DNA of 64,000 nt from Arthrobacter sp. SDTb3-6 (GCF_013376095.1 NZ_JAAMFN010000018.1:23660-87659), one strand, 5' to 3'. Shown: positions 52,273-61,644, numbered from the stretch's first letter. Notes: generated by a model not told the origin, from the sequence alone. Program-made: numbers and translations.

Positions 52273-53097
52273 CTACTTCGAAACGTCCTGGCCGAAGTAC
52301 TTTTCGCTCAGCTTGGACAGGGTGCCGTCGGCGGCCAGTTCCTTCAGCGCCTTGTCGACGGCGGCGTCCAGGGCCTTGGCGCCCTTGTGGAAGGCGAACA
52401 CCGAATCGGAGGAATCCTTGGTGTTGGCGGCGATCTTCAGGCCGGAGCCCGGGTTGGTGACCTGGTAGTCCAGGAAGGTCAGCTTGTCATTGACAATGGC
52501 GTCGACGCGGCCGTCCTTCAGCAGCGACACGGACTGGGCCCAGCCTTCCACCGGCTCGACGTTGGCGCCGCTGTCCTTGGCCAGCGTGTACCAGTTGCTG
52601 GTCAGGGACTGTGCCGTGGTCTTGCCCTTGAGGTCGGAGAAGGAAGTGATGGCGGTGTTGTCCGACTTCGTGACGATCACGCCCCGGGACACGGTGTACG
52701 GGGTGGAGAGCTCGTACTTGGCCTTGCGCTCCGGGGTGGCCGTGACCTGGTTGGCGACGGCGTCAAAGCGCCTGGCCTCCAGTCCGGCAAAGATGGAATC
52801 CCACTGGGTCTCCTCAAACTTGGCCTTCACGCCCAGCTTGCCTGCCACGGCCTTGGCCACCTCCACGTCGTAGCCGGTCAGCTCGCCTGCGCCGCCCTGG
52901 TGGTAGCTGAACGGCTTGTAGGTGCCCTCGGTGGCGAACACGATCTGGCCGGCATTCTTCACGCTGCTCAGGGACGTGTCCCCGCCGGCGCCGGGGGTGG
53001 CTGAAGGGCCACTGGTGCCGGCGCCGCCGCCGCAGGCGGCAAGTGCGATCGAGGCCGCTGCGAGCATGCCGACAAGTCCAAAAGTACGACGATTCAT
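52273..53097 (-). CDS. Amino-acid ABC transporter substrate-binding lipoprotein (cystine-type)
   Basis: 274 residues. A lipoprotein signal peptide ends in the lipobox LAAC (near residue 21). The bacterial solute-binding family 3 fold follows: EGTYKPFSYHQ, TGYDVEVAKAVAGKLGV, ARRFDAVANQVTATPERKAKYELSTPYTVS (in part). The pattern NQVTxTPERKxKYxxSTPYT is close to cystine-binding TcyA/FliY. ATG 53097 lies after AGGAACACAGG. Anchored outside the membrane, it delivers ligand to the permease; cystine is the best guess, not proven. Confidence 0.9.
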   Translation of the reverse strand: MNRRTFGLVGMLAAASIALAACGGGAGTSGPSATPGAGGDTSLSSVKNAGQIVFATEGTYKPFSYHQGGAGELTGYDVEVAKAVAGKLGVKAKFEETQWDSIFAGLEARRFDAVANQVTATPERKAKYELSTPYTVSRGVIVTKSDNTAITSFSDLKGKTTAQSLTSNWYTLAKDSGANVEPVEGWAQSVSLLKDGRVDAIVNDKLTFLDYQVTNPGSGLKIAANTKDSSDSVFAFHKGAKALDAAVDKALKELAADGTLSKLSEKYFGQDVSK

Positions 53098-53452
53098 TGT
53101 CCTGTGTTCCTTCAAGGTCAAAGCGGAGGTTCCCGCGGGAAAATGCCCACGCAACAAAAGGGCAGCGGGCTGCCCGTCCTATGGAGGCTACCACCGGGCG
53201 GGCCGGGGCGAAGAGGGAATATAACAGTATATTACGCGCAGATGGATGCAGTGATTTGACTCACCTTGCGTCAATGCACTAGGAGCCGGCGGGCCGGGGT
53301 GGAGCACGCCGGGCCGGGGCCGGGGCACCCGGGCGCGGCAGCCCGGGCGTCGTGCCCGGGAAAGCCGGGCGAAAAACGGGAACCGGGAATTTCCACCCGC
53401 CCCCGGACCGCTTAAGCTGGTAGCTTGCCCACACCTCTATTAAGGAACCTGC
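53098..53452. promoter_or_regulatory. Divergent control region of importer and exporter operons
   Basis: 355 bp without a gene. Two signals stand out: AATATA-ACAG-TATATT (53218-53233), a perfect AT-rich inverted repeat in GC-rich surroundings, and TGACTCA-CCT-TGCGTCA (53257-53273), an imperfect palindrome. Either could be an operator for the importer, or the first could supply its -10 region. From 53280 to 53440 only high-GC sequence with short hairpins is seen, ending in TAAGGAACCTGC, the RBS of the exporter gene. Confidence 0.45.
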
Positions 53453-55354
53453 ATGAGTATGGAAGGCGCCGCCTGGAGCTCCCTGTGGAGCACCATGCGA
53501 TCGGACAAAAGCAATGGCGGCATTTCCAAGGACACGCTGCGCCGGACGGTGGCCTTTGCCAAGCCGTACGGCCGCAAGCTGCTGGTCTTCGTGGTGCTGT
53601 CGGTGGTCTCCGCCGCCCTCGCCGTGGCCACCCCCGTGCTGGCCGGGCGGGTGGTCAATGCCATCGTGGCCAAGGCCGCCCTGGACGTGGTGGTCAACCT
53701 GGCGCTGCTCATTGCCCTGGTGGCCGTGCTCGACGCCGGGCTGTCGCTGGTGATCCGGTGGATTTCGGCGAACCTGGGGGAGGGCGTCATCCTGGACCTG
53801 CGCACCGCCGTGTTTGACCACGTGCAGCGCATGCCCATCGCGTTCTTCACCCGGACCCGCACCGGGGCGCTGGTCAGCCGGCTCAACAACGACGTCATCG
53901 GCGCCCAGCAGGCGTTTTCCGGCACCCTGTCCGGCATCGTCTCCAACTCGGTGCAGCTGGTGTTGACGCTGATCGTCATGCTCAACACCTCGTGGCTGGT
54001 GACGCTGCTGGCCCTGGTGCTGCTGCCCATCTTCCTGATGCCGGCCCGCCGCTTCGGCAGCCGCCTGGCCGGCATGCGCCGCGAGGCCGCCAACCTGAAT
54101 GCGGACATGAGCACGCAGATGACCGAACGGTTCTCCGCCCCGGGCGCCACGCTGGTCAAGCTGTTTGGCCGCCCCGCCGACGAATCGCGCGAGTTTGCCT
54201 CCCGCGCCAACCGGGTCCGCGACATCGGCGTGCGCACCGCCGTCATGCAGTTCGTCTTCTTCTCCGCCCTGATGCTGGTCTCCTCCCTGGCGCTGGCCCT
54301 CGTGTACGGGCTGGGCGGCTCGCTGGCCATCGGGGGCGCGCTCAACGCCGGCGACGTGGTGGTGCTGGCTCTGCTGCTGACCCGGCTCTACGCCCCGCTC
54401 ACCGCCCTCGCCAACGCGCGCGTGGACATCATGAGCGCCCTGGTCAGCTTTGACCGCGTGTTTGAAATCCTGGACCTGAAGCCGCTGATCGCCGAAAAGG
54501 AGGTGACCGTGCCGGTGCCGGCCGGGCCCCTCGGCGTGGAGTTCGACGACGTCCGCTTTGCCTACCCGTCCGCGGACAAGGTCTCACTGGCCTCCCTGGA
54601 GGACGTGGCCGTGCTGGACACGCGCGGCGGCGAGGAGGTGCTGCACGGGATTTCCTTCCGCGCCGAACCGGGCCAGACCATTGCGCTGGTGGGTTCCTCC
54701 GGCGCCGGGAAGTCCACCATCGCCCAGCTGTTGTCCCGCCTGTACGACGTCGACTCCGGGGCCGTGCGCCTGGGCGGCACCGACGTGCGGGACCTGTCCT
54801 TTGACGGGCTCCGCGCAGCCATCGGCATGGTGACGCAGGACGGCCACCTGTTCCACGAGTCCATCCGCTCCAACCTGCACCTGGCCAAGCCGGACGCCAC
54901 CGACGCCGAGATCTGGGACGTGCTGCGCCGGGCCCGGCTGTCCGCGTTTGCGGAGGCCTTGCCGGACGGCCTGGACACCGTGGTGGGGGAGCGCGGCTAC
55001 CGGCTCTCCGGCGGGGAGCGCCAGCGCCTGACCATCGCCCGGCTCCTGCTGGTCCAGCCCGCCGTCGTGATCCTCGACGAGGCGACGGCGGCGCTGGACT
55101 CCACGAACGAGGCCGCCGTGCAGGCCGCCCTGGGGGAGGCGCTGGAGGGGCGCACCGCCATCGTCATTGCACACCGGCTCTCCACCATCCGCTCCGCCGA
55201 CGCCATCCTGGTGGTCGAGGCCGGGCAGGTCGTGGAACGGGGCACGCACGAGGAACTGATCGCCAAGGGCGGGCGCTATGCCGAACTGCACGACACCCAG
55301 TTCGCCCAGGCCGTGGCCGCCGTGGCGGATGCCGCGATCCCCGAGGACGCCTGA
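53453..55354 (+). CDS. ABC exporter, fused membrane and ATPase domains (type IV)
   Basis: 633 residues: six membrane helices (about 40-330) then a nucleotide-binding domain with Walker A GSSGAGKST, signature LSGGERQRLTIARLL and Walker B VVILDEATAALD. The coupling helix GALVSRLNNDVIGAQQAFSGTLSG (in part) is typical of MsbA/LmrA-like homodimeric multidrug or lipid exporters. A 15-residue insert (LASLEDVAVLDTRGG) precedes Walker A. AAGGA 7 nt before ATG. Divergent from the cystine-type importer; substrate unknown. Confidence 0.9.
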   Translation: MSMEGAAWSSLWSTMRSDKSNGGISKDTLRRTVAFAKPYGRKLLVFVVLSVVSAALAVATPVLAGRVVNAIVAKAALDVVVNLALLIALVAVLDAGLSLVIRWISANLGEGVILDLRTAVFDHVQRMPIAFFTRTRTGALVSRLNNDVIGAQQAFSGTLSGIVSNSVQLVLTLIVMLNTSWLVTLLALVLLPIFLMPARRFGSRLAGMRREAANLNADMSTQMTERFSAPGATLVKLFGRPADESREFASRANRVRDIGVRTAVMQFVFFSALMLVSSLALALVYGLGGSLAIGGALNAGDVVVLALLLTRLYAPLTALANARVDIMSALVSFDRVFEILDLKPLIAEKEVTVPVPAGPLGVEFDDVRFAYPSADKVSLASLEDVAVLDTRGGEEVLHGISFRAEPGQTIALVGSSGAGKSTIAQLLSRLYDVDSGAVRLGGTDVRDLSFDGLRAAIGMVTQDGHLFHESIRSNLHLAKPDATDAEIWDVLRRARLSAFAEALPDGLDTVVGERGYRLSGGERQRLTIARLLLVQPAVVILDEATAALDSTNEAAVQAALGEALEGRTAIVIAHRLSTIRSADAILVVEAGQVVERGTHEELIAKGGRYAELHDTQFAQAVAAVADAAIPEDA

Positions 55355-55366
55355 CACCTCCGGCCT

Positions 55367-55429
55367 GTGTTGCACTTCCTGGACAAAAACCACGCGGAAG
55401 GCGTCTTTTCGGTCCACTTTGTGCAACAC
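55367..55429. repeat. 63-bp imperfect inverted repeat bounded by GTGTTGCAC
   Basis: GTGTTGCAC (55367-55375) and its complement GTGCAACAC (55421-55429) border the element; inner parts TGGAC...AAAA and TTTT...GTCCA also pair with mismatches around a CCACGCGGAAGGCGTC loop. It fills the gap between convergent exporter and NUDIX genes. It resembles a MITE-like or REP-like unit, or a bidirectional terminator. Confidence 0.65.
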
Positions 55430-55435
55430 GGATGG

Positions 55436-55843
55436 TTAGGGGGCGGGGCGGGGGAGGACGAACTCGGTCAGGAGCGGGGCGAGGTCGTCGTAGTCGGCCA
55501 TGCGGCCCACATCCAGCCAGCGCAGTTCGGCAATCTCGGCTGCCGCCGCGACGCCGGCCGCGTCCCAGGTGCCGGGCGCGGTGAAGACCGTGGCCTCGAT
55601 GTCGGTGTCCGGCTCGTTGGCGGCCGCCCCGGTCCAGACGCCCAGGAGCCCAAGGTCCTCCGGGGCCACCGAGAGGCCGGTTTCCTCGGCCAGTTCCCGC
55701 GACGCCGCCTCGGCCGCGCCCTCGCCCGGCTCGGGCTTGCCGCCGGGGTGCATGAACTTGCCCGTGCCGGACTTGCGCACCGTCAGCAGGCGCCCGTCCG
55801 GGTCGTAGACACACACGGCGGACACCCTCAGAACGGTTTTCAT
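55436..55843 (-). CDS. NUDIX hydrolase (MutT-like)
   Basis: 135 residues, single NUDIX domain with a perfect box GGKPEPGEGAAEAASRELAEETGL (in part; pattern GX5EX7REUXEEXGU satisfied) near residues 34-56. It hydrolyses a nucleoside diphosphate-linked substrate, possibly oxidised dGTP. ATG 55843 begins MKTVLRVSAVCVYD; the frame is open further but overlaps the YnfA gene. Same strand as YnfA, separated by 38 nt. Confidence 0.88.
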   Translation of the reverse strand: MKTVLRVSAVCVYDPDGRLLTVRKSGTGKFMHPGGKPEPGEGAAEAASRELAEETGLSVAPEDLGLLGVWTGAAANEPDTDIEATVFTAPGTWDAAGVAAAAEIAELRWLDVGRMADYDDLAPLLTEFVLPRPAP

Positions 55844-55881
55844 CCCTCTGATCCTAGCGGGCCGGTTCGGGGCCGGAGGTG

Positions 55882-56217
55882 TCAGCCGGCCCGCGGGGCG
55901 AACATGATGATGGACATCCCGGCCAGGCAGACGATGGCGCCGGTGACGTCCCAGCGGTCCGGGGAGAACTTGTCGAAGGCCATGCCCCATGCCAGCGAAC
56001 CGGCAATGAACACACCCCCGTACGCTGCCAGGACCCGGCCAAAATTTGCATCCGGCTGCAGGGCGGCAATGAATCCGTAGGCGCCCAGGGCCACGACGCC
56101 TAGCCCTGCCCACCACCAGGCCCTGCCTTCGCGCACCGCCTGCCACACCAGCCATGCGCCGCCAATTTCCGCGGCGGCGGCCAGGATGAACAGGACAATG
56201 GTTTTGGCGACGGTCAT
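55882..56217 (-). CDS. YnfA (UPF0060) family membrane protein
   Basis: 111 residues, four helices, resembling small multidrug resistance proteins. [17 protein letters not shown] and [18 protein letters not shown] are the family signatures. Function is unsettled; some members have been linked to efflux. GGAGGATGGAGC upstream of the ATG. Probably cotranscribed with the NUDIX gene. Confidence 0.9.
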   Translation of the reverse strand: MTVAKTIVLFILAAAAEIGGAWLVWQAVREGRAWWWAGLGVVALGAYGFIAALQPDANFGRVLAAYGGVFIAGSLAWGMAFDKFSPDRWDVTGAIVCLAGMSIIMFAPRAG

Positions 56218-56271
56218 GCTCCATCCTCCCAGCCCGGCCGGCGCAGCACTTTATGGGAGGTGGTCTTGGAG

Positions 56272-56343
56272 TGCCCCCGCCGGGGATCGAACCCGGATTT
56301 GCCCTTTAGGAGAGGGCCGTCTTATCCATTGGACTACAGAGGC
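56272..56343 (-). tRNA. tRNA-Arg (anticodon CCT)
   Basis: A complete 72-nt cloverleaf: acceptor GCCTCTG with CGGGGGC, anticodon stem GCCCT/AGGGC around loop CTCCTAA (anticodon CCT at the centre), T arm CCGGG-TTCGATC-CCCGG, discriminator A. CCA is not encoded. It reads AGG codons, rare in this genome. Confidence 0.95.
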
Positions 56344-56417
56344 GCGTCAACCAGCCTAGCGGAACGGGATATCAAGCAAAAAATCACCGGCAGCCGGACA
56401 CCACACGGTGCCGAAAA

Positions 56418-57053
56418 TCAGGCCGCCGCGTCCGGCTCCGGAACAGCCTTCTTCCGGCGCCCGGCAGACAACGCCACGCCCATCCCCGCCAGGGACACCA
56501 CGAGCAGGACCCACGACGCAACCACCAGCACCGAGGCCAGGGTGACCGAACCGGCGTCGAGCACCTTCGCGCCGAGCATGTCGTCGATGGCCACATTGGC
56601 CCACAGCTGGATGCCGGCAAACAGCACGGGGAACACCCACAGCAGGCGCCGCAGCCACTTTTTGGCGACGTTGATGGCCATGAGCGTCACGGCGGACAGC
56701 CCAAACACCAGCGGGAACAGCGTGCCGGCGGTCTTGTGCACAAACTGCAGCTGCCCCAGTGCGTCGTCATTCATGGCCGAGCGCAGCGCCTCAATGTGGG
56801 AGGTATTGAAGCCGAACACCATGGAGTCGGGCATGGCCAGGCCGCCGGAGAGGTCCGTCATCTGGTTCAGCGTCAGCAGGTGGAAGTACCAAAACAGGAA
56901 CAGGCTGGCCACGGCGCCGGCGATCACGATCAGGTTTGCATTGCCCTGGGCCTTCGCCGGGGAACGCCGCGTGCCGGCATTGACGACGGCGGCACTGGGT
57001 GGAGTGGCCGCCGCACCGTGTTTTTTGGCGCGTTGGGCGGGAGTTTTTGCCAT
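56418..57053 (-). CDS. Predicted membrane protein of unknown function
   Basis: 211 residues. A basic, Ala-rich N-terminal tail (1-38), then four membrane helices (LIVIAGAVASLFLFWYF; LVFGLSAVTLMAINV; LLWVFPVLFAGIQLWANVAI; LASVLVVASWVLLVVSLAGMGVAL, each quoted in part) and a short charged tail. No family recognised. GTACCGGCG-type RBS is not obvious; the ATG at 57053 begins MAKTPAQRAKKHG. Single gene between the tRNA and the inositol phosphatase-like gene. Confidence 0.78.
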   Translation of the reverse strand: MAKTPAQRAKKHGAAATPPSAAVVNAGTRRSPAKAQGNANLIVIAGAVASLFLFWYFHLLTLNQMTDLSGGLAMPDSMVFGFNTSHIEALRSAMNDDALGQLQFVHKTAGTLFPLVFGLSAVTLMAINVAKKWLRRLLWVFPVLFAGIQLWANVAIDDMLGAKVLDAGSVTLASVLVVASWVLLVVSLAGMGVALSAGRRKKAVPEPDAAA

Positions 57054-57124
57054 GCCTCCATTATCGCCCAGTTCGCTGCAGCACTTTTCCGGCTCCGGGG
57101 CGGGGCACGCACTAGGGTGGGTGC

Positions 57125-58012
57125 ATGGCCGAAAACCTGGACCCCAGCCTGACCGACGCCGACCTTGCAGCGGCCCTGGTGCGCAATGCCGGCCTGCTGG
57201 CCCTGGCGATGCGCAGCCGCGGGCTTGACGCCCTCCGCGGCACGGCCATTGAAAAGACCGGCGTGGCCGACGTCGTCACGGCCGCCGACACCGCCGCCGA
57301 AGGCTACGTCGTGGAGCAGCTGCTGCGCTGCCGTCCGCAGGATTCGATCCTGGGCGAGGAAGGCGCCGCGCATGCGGGCACGTCCGGGCGCACCTGGGTG
57401 ATCGACCCCGTGGACGGCACCTGGAACTTCTTCAGCGGCTCCACGTACTGGTGCTCGGCCCTGGCCCTGGCCGACGGGGCGCACGACGCCGGGACCTCCC
57501 CGGGCACGCAGGCCCCCCTGGGTGCCGGGGAACCGCCGCGCCACGCCCTCGCCGACGCCGAGGTGCTGCTCGGGGCCGTCTTCCAGCCCCAAGAGGACAA
57601 GCTGTGGCTGGGCGGGGCGCTGCAGCCGGCAACGCTGAACGGCCGGGCCGTTGCGGTGGACGCCCGGCAGGACGTCTCCATGCTTGGCGGGGTGACCTAC
57701 ATCCACCCGGGCTGGCTGGCGGAGGCGCGGGCGGCCGGGCCGTGGCAGGAGGCCGCCCAGCTGCCGGCAACGTTGCGGATGCTCGGCTCCGGCTCCTGCG
57801 ACCTGGGCCGCGTGGCCCAGGCGGAACTGGGCGTCTGGTTCCAGCACAGCTGCCCGGCCTGGGACTGGCTCCCCGGTAAGGGGATCGTGCGGGCGGCCGG
57901 CGGGCAGACCGGCGTCGTGCGGGTCAACGGGCTGGACTGGTTTGTGGCCGGGCCCGCCGGGGCGGTGGCTGCGATTTCCGCCGCGCTCGCGGACGGGGCG
58001 CTGCCGGACTGA
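57125..58012 (+). CDS. Inositol monophosphatase family protein
   Basis: 295 residues. Metal-binding motifs GEEG (77-80) and DPVDGTWNF (94-102) are intact, and the family C-terminal WDxxxG appears as WDWLPG (246-251) rather than the usual WDxAAG. An Ala/Gly/Pro insertion at about 118-143 is unusual. Such enzymes remove phosphate from inositol phosphate, histidinol phosphate or PAP using Mg2+. ATG 57125 lies within GGGTGCATG without a strong RBS. The deviation in the last motif makes the substrate uncertain. Confidence 0.85.
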   Translation: MAENLDPSLTDADLAAALVRNAGLLALAMRSRGLDALRGTAIEKTGVADVVTAADTAAEGYVVEQLLRCRPQDSILGEEGAAHAGTSGRTWVIDPVDGTWNFFSGSTYWCSALALADGAHDAGTSPGTQAPLGAGEPPRHALADAEVLLGAVFQPQEDKLWLGGALQPATLNGRAVAVDARQDVSMLGGVTYIHPGWLAEARAAGPWQEAAQLPATLRMLGSGSCDLGRVAQAELGVWFQHSCPAWDWLPGKGIVRAAGGQTGVVRVNGLDWFVAGPAGAVAAISAALADGALPD

Positions 58013-58104
58013 CGGCCTTCACGGCGGGGCCAAGGCTGGTGGCGCCCGCCGCGGCGTTGTGCACAGCGGGCCGCCGTGCCGTGCCCGCTGTCAGGGTGGC
58101 CAAC

Positions 58105-58123
58105 TAGACTGGACCGCACCATG
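58105..58123 (+). promoter_or_regulatory. Near-leaderless promoter of pcrA
   Basis: TAGACT (58105-58110) lies 10 nt before the ATG at 58121, so transcription should begin within a few bases of the start codon. No Shine-Dalgarno site exists. The string TAGACTGGACC matches that upstream of the FemAB gene at 7553. Confidence 0.5.
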
Positions 58124-60751
58124 GACATGTTGTTTGACCCTTACGCCAAAAAGCCCAAACCTGCCGCGGCACGGGCCGCCGGGTTCCTGCCGCCCCTGCC
58201 TGCAGCCTTCCCGGGCTGGGAGCCCTCCGACGCCGACGACCCCGGCGCCGACGCACCCGAACAGGGCCTGCCGGAAGGTGCCGTGCCGGAGCATGCGCTG
58301 CCCGGGTTTGCCCGGGGCGGCGCCGGTTTCGATGCTGCCGCAGGAGGCGCCGGCCAGGATTTCGGCACCGGCGCGGGGAGCCGCTGGCCGGACCCTGCCG
58401 CACTGCTGGAGGGCATGAACCCCCAGCAGGAGGAGGCCGTGGTCCACGCCGGGTCGCCGTTGCTCATTGTGGCCGGCGCCGGCTCGGGCAAGACCCGTGT
58501 GCTCAGCCACCGGATCGCCTACCTGCTGGCCACCGGACGGGCCCACCCGGGGCAGATCCTGGCCATCACCTTCACCAACAAGGCCGCAGCGGAGATGCGC
58601 GAACGCATCCACGCGCTCATTGGCGACGCCGCGAACAGCATGTGGATTTCCACGTTCCACTCCTCCTGCGTGCGGATACTGCGCCGCGAGGCCAAGACCG
58701 TCGGGCTGAATTCCAACTTCTCAATCTACGACTCCGCCGACTCCCTGCGGCTCATCACCCTGGTGGCCAAGGGGCTGGAACTGGACCCGAAGAAGTTTGC
58801 GCCCAAGGCCATCATGCACAAGATCTCGGCCCTGAAGAACGAGCTCACCGATGCCGATGAGAACGCGTTGAACACCAATTTCAAGGACCCCTTTGCCGCC
58901 GCCGTGGCCGAGGTGTACAACGGCTACACGCAGCGGCTGCGGCAGGCCAACGCCATGGACTTTGACGATCTCATTGCCGAAACCGTGTACATGTTCCGTG
59001 CGTTCCCGGGCGTGGCCGACTCCTACCGCCGCCGCTTCCGGCACGTGCTGGTGGACGAATACCAGGACACCAACCACGCCCAGTACGCCCTGGTGCGCGA
59101 AATCGTGGGCGAGGACTCCGGGGTGTCGGCAGGCCCGGACACCGGGATCGAACCGGCCGAGCTGACGGTGGTGGGCGACTCCGACCAATCCATCTATGCC
59201 TTCCGCGGCGCGGACATCCGCAACATCGTGGAATTTGAGAAGGACTATCCCAGCGCCGCCACCATCAAGCTGGAGCAAAACTACCGTTCCACCCAAAACA
59301 TCCTCAGCGCCGCCAACGCCGTCATCTCCCGCAACCCCAACCGGCGTGAGAAACGGCTGTGGACCGCCGAAGGCGACGGCGAAAAGATCATCGGCTACGT
59401 GGCCGAATCCGAGCATGAGGAAGCCCGCTTCATCGCCGAGGAAATCGACAGGCTCCAGGATGAAACCGACATCCGCCCCGGCGACGTTGCCATCTTCTAC
59501 CGCACCAACGCCCAGTCGCGCGCCATCGAGGACATCCTGGTGCGCACCGGCCTGCCATACCGCGTGGTGGGCGGCACCCGCTTCTACGAACGCAAGGAAA
59601 TCAAGGACGCGCTGGCCTACCTGCGTGCCCTGGTCAACCCGGACGACGACGTCAACCTGCGCCGGATCCTCAACGAACCCAAGCGCGGGATCGGCGACCG
59701 CGCCGAAGGCGCCCTCGCCGCCCTGGCCGGGCGGGAACGGATCTCCTTCTCCGCCGCGCTGGCCCGCGCAGGTGAAGCCCCGGGTCTCGCCACCCGATCG
59801 CTGAACGCAGTGACCGGCTTTGCCAAGATGATGGGCGACCTTGGCGAGGTGGCCGTCGACTCCGGTCCGGCCACTGCCCTGGAAGCCGTGCTGGAGCAGT
59901 CCGGCTACCTGGAGACGCTGCGCAGCTCAACGGACCCGCAGGACGAGTCGCGTGTGGAAAACCTGGCGGAACTGCTCGCCGTCGTGCGTGAATTTGAAAA
60001 GGACAACCCGGAAGGGACGCTCGGGGAGTTCCTCGAGCAGGTGTCCCTTGTGGCCGACGCCGACCAGATCCCGGACGCGCCCGGCGGCTCCGAGGCGGAG
60101 GCCGCGGCGGCCGTGGCCGAGGCCAAGCGGCTGGGCGTGGTGACGCTCATGACCCTGCACACGGCCAAGGGACTGGAATTCCCGGTGGTTTTCCTCACGG
60201 GCATGGAGCACGGGATCTTCCCGCACTCGCGCTCGGCCACCGACCCGAAGGAACTGGCCGAGGAACGGCGCCTGGCCTACGTGGGCCTGACCCGCGCCCG
60301 CAAGCGGCTGTACCTGACCCGCTCCGAGGTCCGCAGCCTGTGGGGGCAGAGCCAGTACAACCCGCCGAGCCAATTCATCGAGGAAGTGCCGGCGGAGCTG
60401 ATCGACTGGAAGCGCGAAGGCGTGGCGCGCATGGCCCCGCCGTCCGGGGGCGGCTTTGGCAGCAGCCGGTATTCGGGCTCCTTCTGGGGCGCCGGCTCTG
60501 CCGTGGGCGGGCGTGACACCGGCCAGCTGCCGCCCAGCATTTCCGCCCGGGCCGCCGCCGGCCGCGTCCAGCCGCAAAAGGAAGTCATCACCGTCAGCGT
60601 GGGGGACAAGGTCAACCACACCGCATTCGGCAACGGCACGGTCTCCGCCGTGCAGGGCGCGGGCGACAAAATGGTGGCCACCGTCCAGTTCAGCATCGGC
60701 GAAAAGCGGCTGCTGCTCCGGTACGCGCCGCTGACAAAGGTGGAGCACTGA
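58121..60751 (+). CDS. pcrA: ATP-dependent DNA helicase PcrA/UvrD
   Basis: 876 residues. An N-terminal low-complexity extension (1-95, Pro/Ala/Gly-rich) precedes a complete superfamily 1A helicase: Q motif MNPQQ, Walker A GAGSGKT (119-125), motif II VDEYQDTN, motif III GDSDQSIYAFRGAD, motif VI VGLTRARKRLYL. The C-terminal part ends in a Tudor-like RNA-polymerase-binding fold (VSVGDKVNHTAFGNGTVSAV, in part). It unwinds DNA in repair and removes stalled complexes. The ATG is 10 nt after the -10. Confidence 0.95.
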   Translation: MDMLFDPYAKKPKPAAARAAGFLPPLPAAFPGWEPSDADDPGADAPEQGLPEGAVPEHALPGFARGGAGFDAAAGGAGQDFGTGAGSRWPDPAALLEGMNPQQEEAVVHAGSPLLIVAGAGSGKTRVLSHRIAYLLATGRAHPGQILAITFTNKAAAEMRERIHALIGDAANSMWISTFHSSCVRILRREAKTVGLNSNFSIYDSADSLRLITLVAKGLELDPKKFAPKAIMHKISALKNELTDADENALNTNFKDPFAAAVAEVYNGYTQRLRQANAMDFDDLIAETVYMFRAFPGVADSYRRRFRHVLVDEYQDTNHAQYALVREIVGEDSGVSAGPDTGIEPAELTVVGDSDQSIYAFRGADIRNIVEFEKDYPSAATIKLEQNYRSTQNILSAANAVISRNPNRREKRLWTAEGDGEKIIGYVAESEHEEARFIAEEIDRLQDETDIRPGDVAIFYRTNAQSRAIEDILVRTGLPYRVVGGTRFYERKEIKDALAYLRALVNPDDDVNLRRILNEPKRGIGDRAEGALAALAGRERISFSAALARAGEAPGLATRSLNAVTGFAKMMGDLGEVAVDSGPATALEAVLEQSGYLETLRSSTDPQDESRVENLAELLAVVREFEKDNPEGTLGEFLEQVSLVADADQIPDAPGGSEAEAAAAVAEAKRLGVVTLMTLHTAKGLEFPVVFLTGMEHGIFPHSRSATDPKELAEERRLAYVGLTRARKRLYLTRSEVRSLWGQSQYNPPSQFIEEVPAELIDWKREGVARMAPPSGGGFGSSRYSGSFWGAGSAVGGRDTGQLPPSISARAAAGRVQPQKEVITVSVGDKVNHTAFGNGTVSAVQGAGDKMVATVQFSIGEKRLLLRYAPLTKVEH

Positions 60752-60771
60752 GCAGGGCCGGCGACCGGACG

Positions 60772-61458
60772 GTGGTCCGGGCCGTCCTTGCGGCCCTGGG
60801 CTGCGCTGCGTCCGCCGTGGCGCTCGCCGGCTGCATCACCGTGCCCTCCGCCGGCCCCGCGCATCCCGCCACCACGTCCGCCGGCCCGCCCAGCTACGTT
60901 GACCGGCTCAAGGCCGCCCCCGTGGACCAGCCCACCGGGGCGCCGTCCGCCGGCACCCTGCCGCAGTTCGTGACCGACTCCCGCAACGTGGCCTGCGTCT
61001 TCACCACCTCCCGTGCCGGAAACCTGGACCAGCCCTGGGAACCAAACAACTACGACGACGGCGCCAACGCCAAGGCCCCGACGATTCCCGTGGTCAACTG
61101 CGAATTGGCCAGCTACCCGGACCCCGCGCCCGCCGATGTCACAGACAAGTGCGCCGGAACGTTCATCGGCTACCTCGGCGGCACTGCCCTGCTGACGCCG
61201 GACCGGGTGACGTACGGCGGCTGCCGGGCCGGTGTCACCGCCGCCGAGGCCTCCTTTGGCCCCGACGGAACCCCCAGCGAGGCGATGTCCACGGTCCCGG
61301 TCCTGGGACAGGGACGGGCGATGGAGGCGGACGGCTACCGTTGCGCCGCCTTGGACGACGGCGTGGCGTGCGCCAACCTGGCCACCGGACTCGGGTTCTT
61401 CGTCGCTTCCGGCAGCTACGAACTCCTCGGCCCCGGGCACCGGGCCCCGGCCGGCTGA
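60772..61458 (+). CDS. Putative lipoprotein of unknown function
   Basis: 228 residues. A lipoprotein signal ends in LAGC (about 17-20), followed by a Pro/Thr-rich linker and a Cys-containing outer domain (six cysteines, several likely paired) with SRNVACVFTTSRAG near residue 72. No family recognised. It begins 20 nt after pcrA and may be cotranscribed. GTG at 60772 is a guess; no good RBS is seen. Confidence 0.72.
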   Translation: MVRAVLAALGCAASAVALAGCITVPSAGPAHPATTSAGPPSYVDRLKAAPVDQPTGAPSAGTLPQFVTDSRNVACVFTTSRAGNLDQPWEPNNYDDGANAKAPTIPVVNCELASYPDPAPADVTDKCAGTFIGYLGGTALLTPDRVTYGGCRAGVTAAEASFGPDGTPSEAMSTVPVLGQGRAMEADGYRCAALDDGVACANLATGLGFFVASGSYELLGPGHRAPAG

Positions 61459-61644
61459 GGCAACCGCGCCGGGGACCAGGCGTCGGACTTGAAGGGGATC
61501 GGCGGCAGTGGGTTTTTGTGAGCGGAATAACCCCCGTTCCCTGTGGTGTCAAGTAAAAATATGTGCTTGTGCGGCAAAGCGGTAGTGTGTGGAAGGGGTT
61601 TTGCACCCCATGATCACTACTTCGACGTAGAAGGACACAAACCC

